A stretch of 64,000 nt of DNA. Origin: Maylandia zebra (Eukaryota > Chordata > Actinopteri > Cichliformes > Cichlidae). Positions 63,670 through 64,000 of this stretch are shown in pieces. Where the stretch lies: positions 34,052,169-34,116,168 of the forward strand of contig NC_135175.1 in NCBI RefSeq assembly GCF_041146795.1. The letters run 5' to 3'. The position numbers were made by a program, and so were the translations under genes. Positions within the stretch are counted from its first letter, which is position 1, and the number at the start of each line of letters is the position of its first letter. The notes under the pieces were generated by a model. The model was not told the origin of the DNA. It made no database searches and saw nothing but the letters and a program-made list of their open reading frames with translations.

Positions 63670-64000
63670 TTCTATGCTGTGGTGTGCTGGGGGAGCAGCA
63701 CAGCAAAGAGGGACTCATCCAGGCTGGAGAAACTGATCAGGAGGGCTAGCTCTGTGGTCGGCATGAAGCTGGACACTCTGGTGACAGTGGCAGAGAAAAG
63801 GACATTAAAGAAACTGCTGGACATTATGAACAATGCTGGGCATCCTCTGCACACGGCCATTAACAACCAGAAGAGTCTGTTCAGTGACAGGTTGCTTCTC
63901 CCCAAGACAAGAACTAACAGACTTAAAAACTCCTTTGTCCCACACGCCATCAGACTGTTTAACTCCTCTCTGGAGGGGAGAGGGAGGGGAAACAGGGGGA
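63670..64000 (+). mobile_element. LINE ORF C-terminal tail, runs off the window
   Basis: An open plus-strand frame reads AVVCWGSSTAKRDSSRLEKL, then VVGMKLDTLVTVAEKRTLKK, HPLHTAINNQ and FVPHAIRLFNSSL. This is a C-terminal domain common to fish non-LTR retrotransposon ORFs. The 5' side is cut exactly where the palindromic element begins. The clade was not determined. Confidence 0.65.

Overview
The window looks like a piece of a teleost fish chromosome, probably a percomorph and possibly a cichlid (inferred, not proven). The evidence is AT-rich intron and intergenic DNA, vertebrate splice sites, Rex3/RTE-, L2- and R4/Dong-type LINEs, tRNA-derived SINEs, hAT, Harbinger and Tc1 relics, and no prokaryotic gene organisation.

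The host genes form one tandemly expanded family. At least five loci encode a FIIND (ZU5 + UPA) followed by a C-terminal CARD, the architecture shared by NLRP1 and CARD8. They are called A to E here: A (2.06-4.74 kb, minus, broken), B (10.83-12.93 kb, minus, 699 aa), C (26.88-28.0 kb, minus, about 373 aa plus a 5' exon), D (40.99-42.37 kb, minus, 461 aa plus a 5' exon) and E (52.07-54.05 kb, plus, 662 aa). The FIIND-CARD half is strongly conserved. B to E keep the Phe-Ser autoproteolysis site with a His 27 residues before the Ser. The N-terminal halves are almost unrelated to one another. No NACHT, LRR or PYD was found. Family knowledge suggests a CARD8-like array: a variable N-terminal bait, a self-cleaving FIIND, and a releasable UPA-CARD that activates caspase. 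Gene shards at 35.7 kb and 60.9 kb, and repeated upstream blocks at 29.1, 32.6, 38.6 and 43.2 kb, are the remains of further units.

Layout. 0-0.55 kb: SINE and Rex3. 1.3-7.9 kb: unit A with its 5' exons, two hAT MITEs and a truncated L2. 9.3-20.9 kb: unit B, a diverged duplicate of unit A, enlarged by a SINE, a solo LTR, a 2.7-kb repeat, and an L2 fragment split by a 2-kb hAT element. 21.8-23.7 kb: a 5'-truncated L2/CR1 LINE. 24-39 kb: scrambled copies of intergenic blocks with tRNA-Gln and tRNA-Leu relics, a Harbinger relic and gene C. 40.4-42.9 kb: gene D. 43.4-51 kb: segmental duplications and a 4.26-kb palindromic mobile element carrying THAP and SWIM exons. 51-54 kb: gene E. 55-59.4 kb: nested hAT-type inverted copies around an R4/Dong LINE piece. 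59.6-60.86 kb: a second copy of the 43.4-44.7 kb block. 61.6-63.7 kb: a second palindromic element, then a LINE tail to the window edge.

The two best leads for something undescribed are the FIIND-CARD array, whose N-termini differ from copy to copy (including a degenerate 7- and 10-residue repeat expansion in A), and the THAP/SWIM element at 46463-50719 with roughly 700-bp inverted arms and a 6-bp target duplication.
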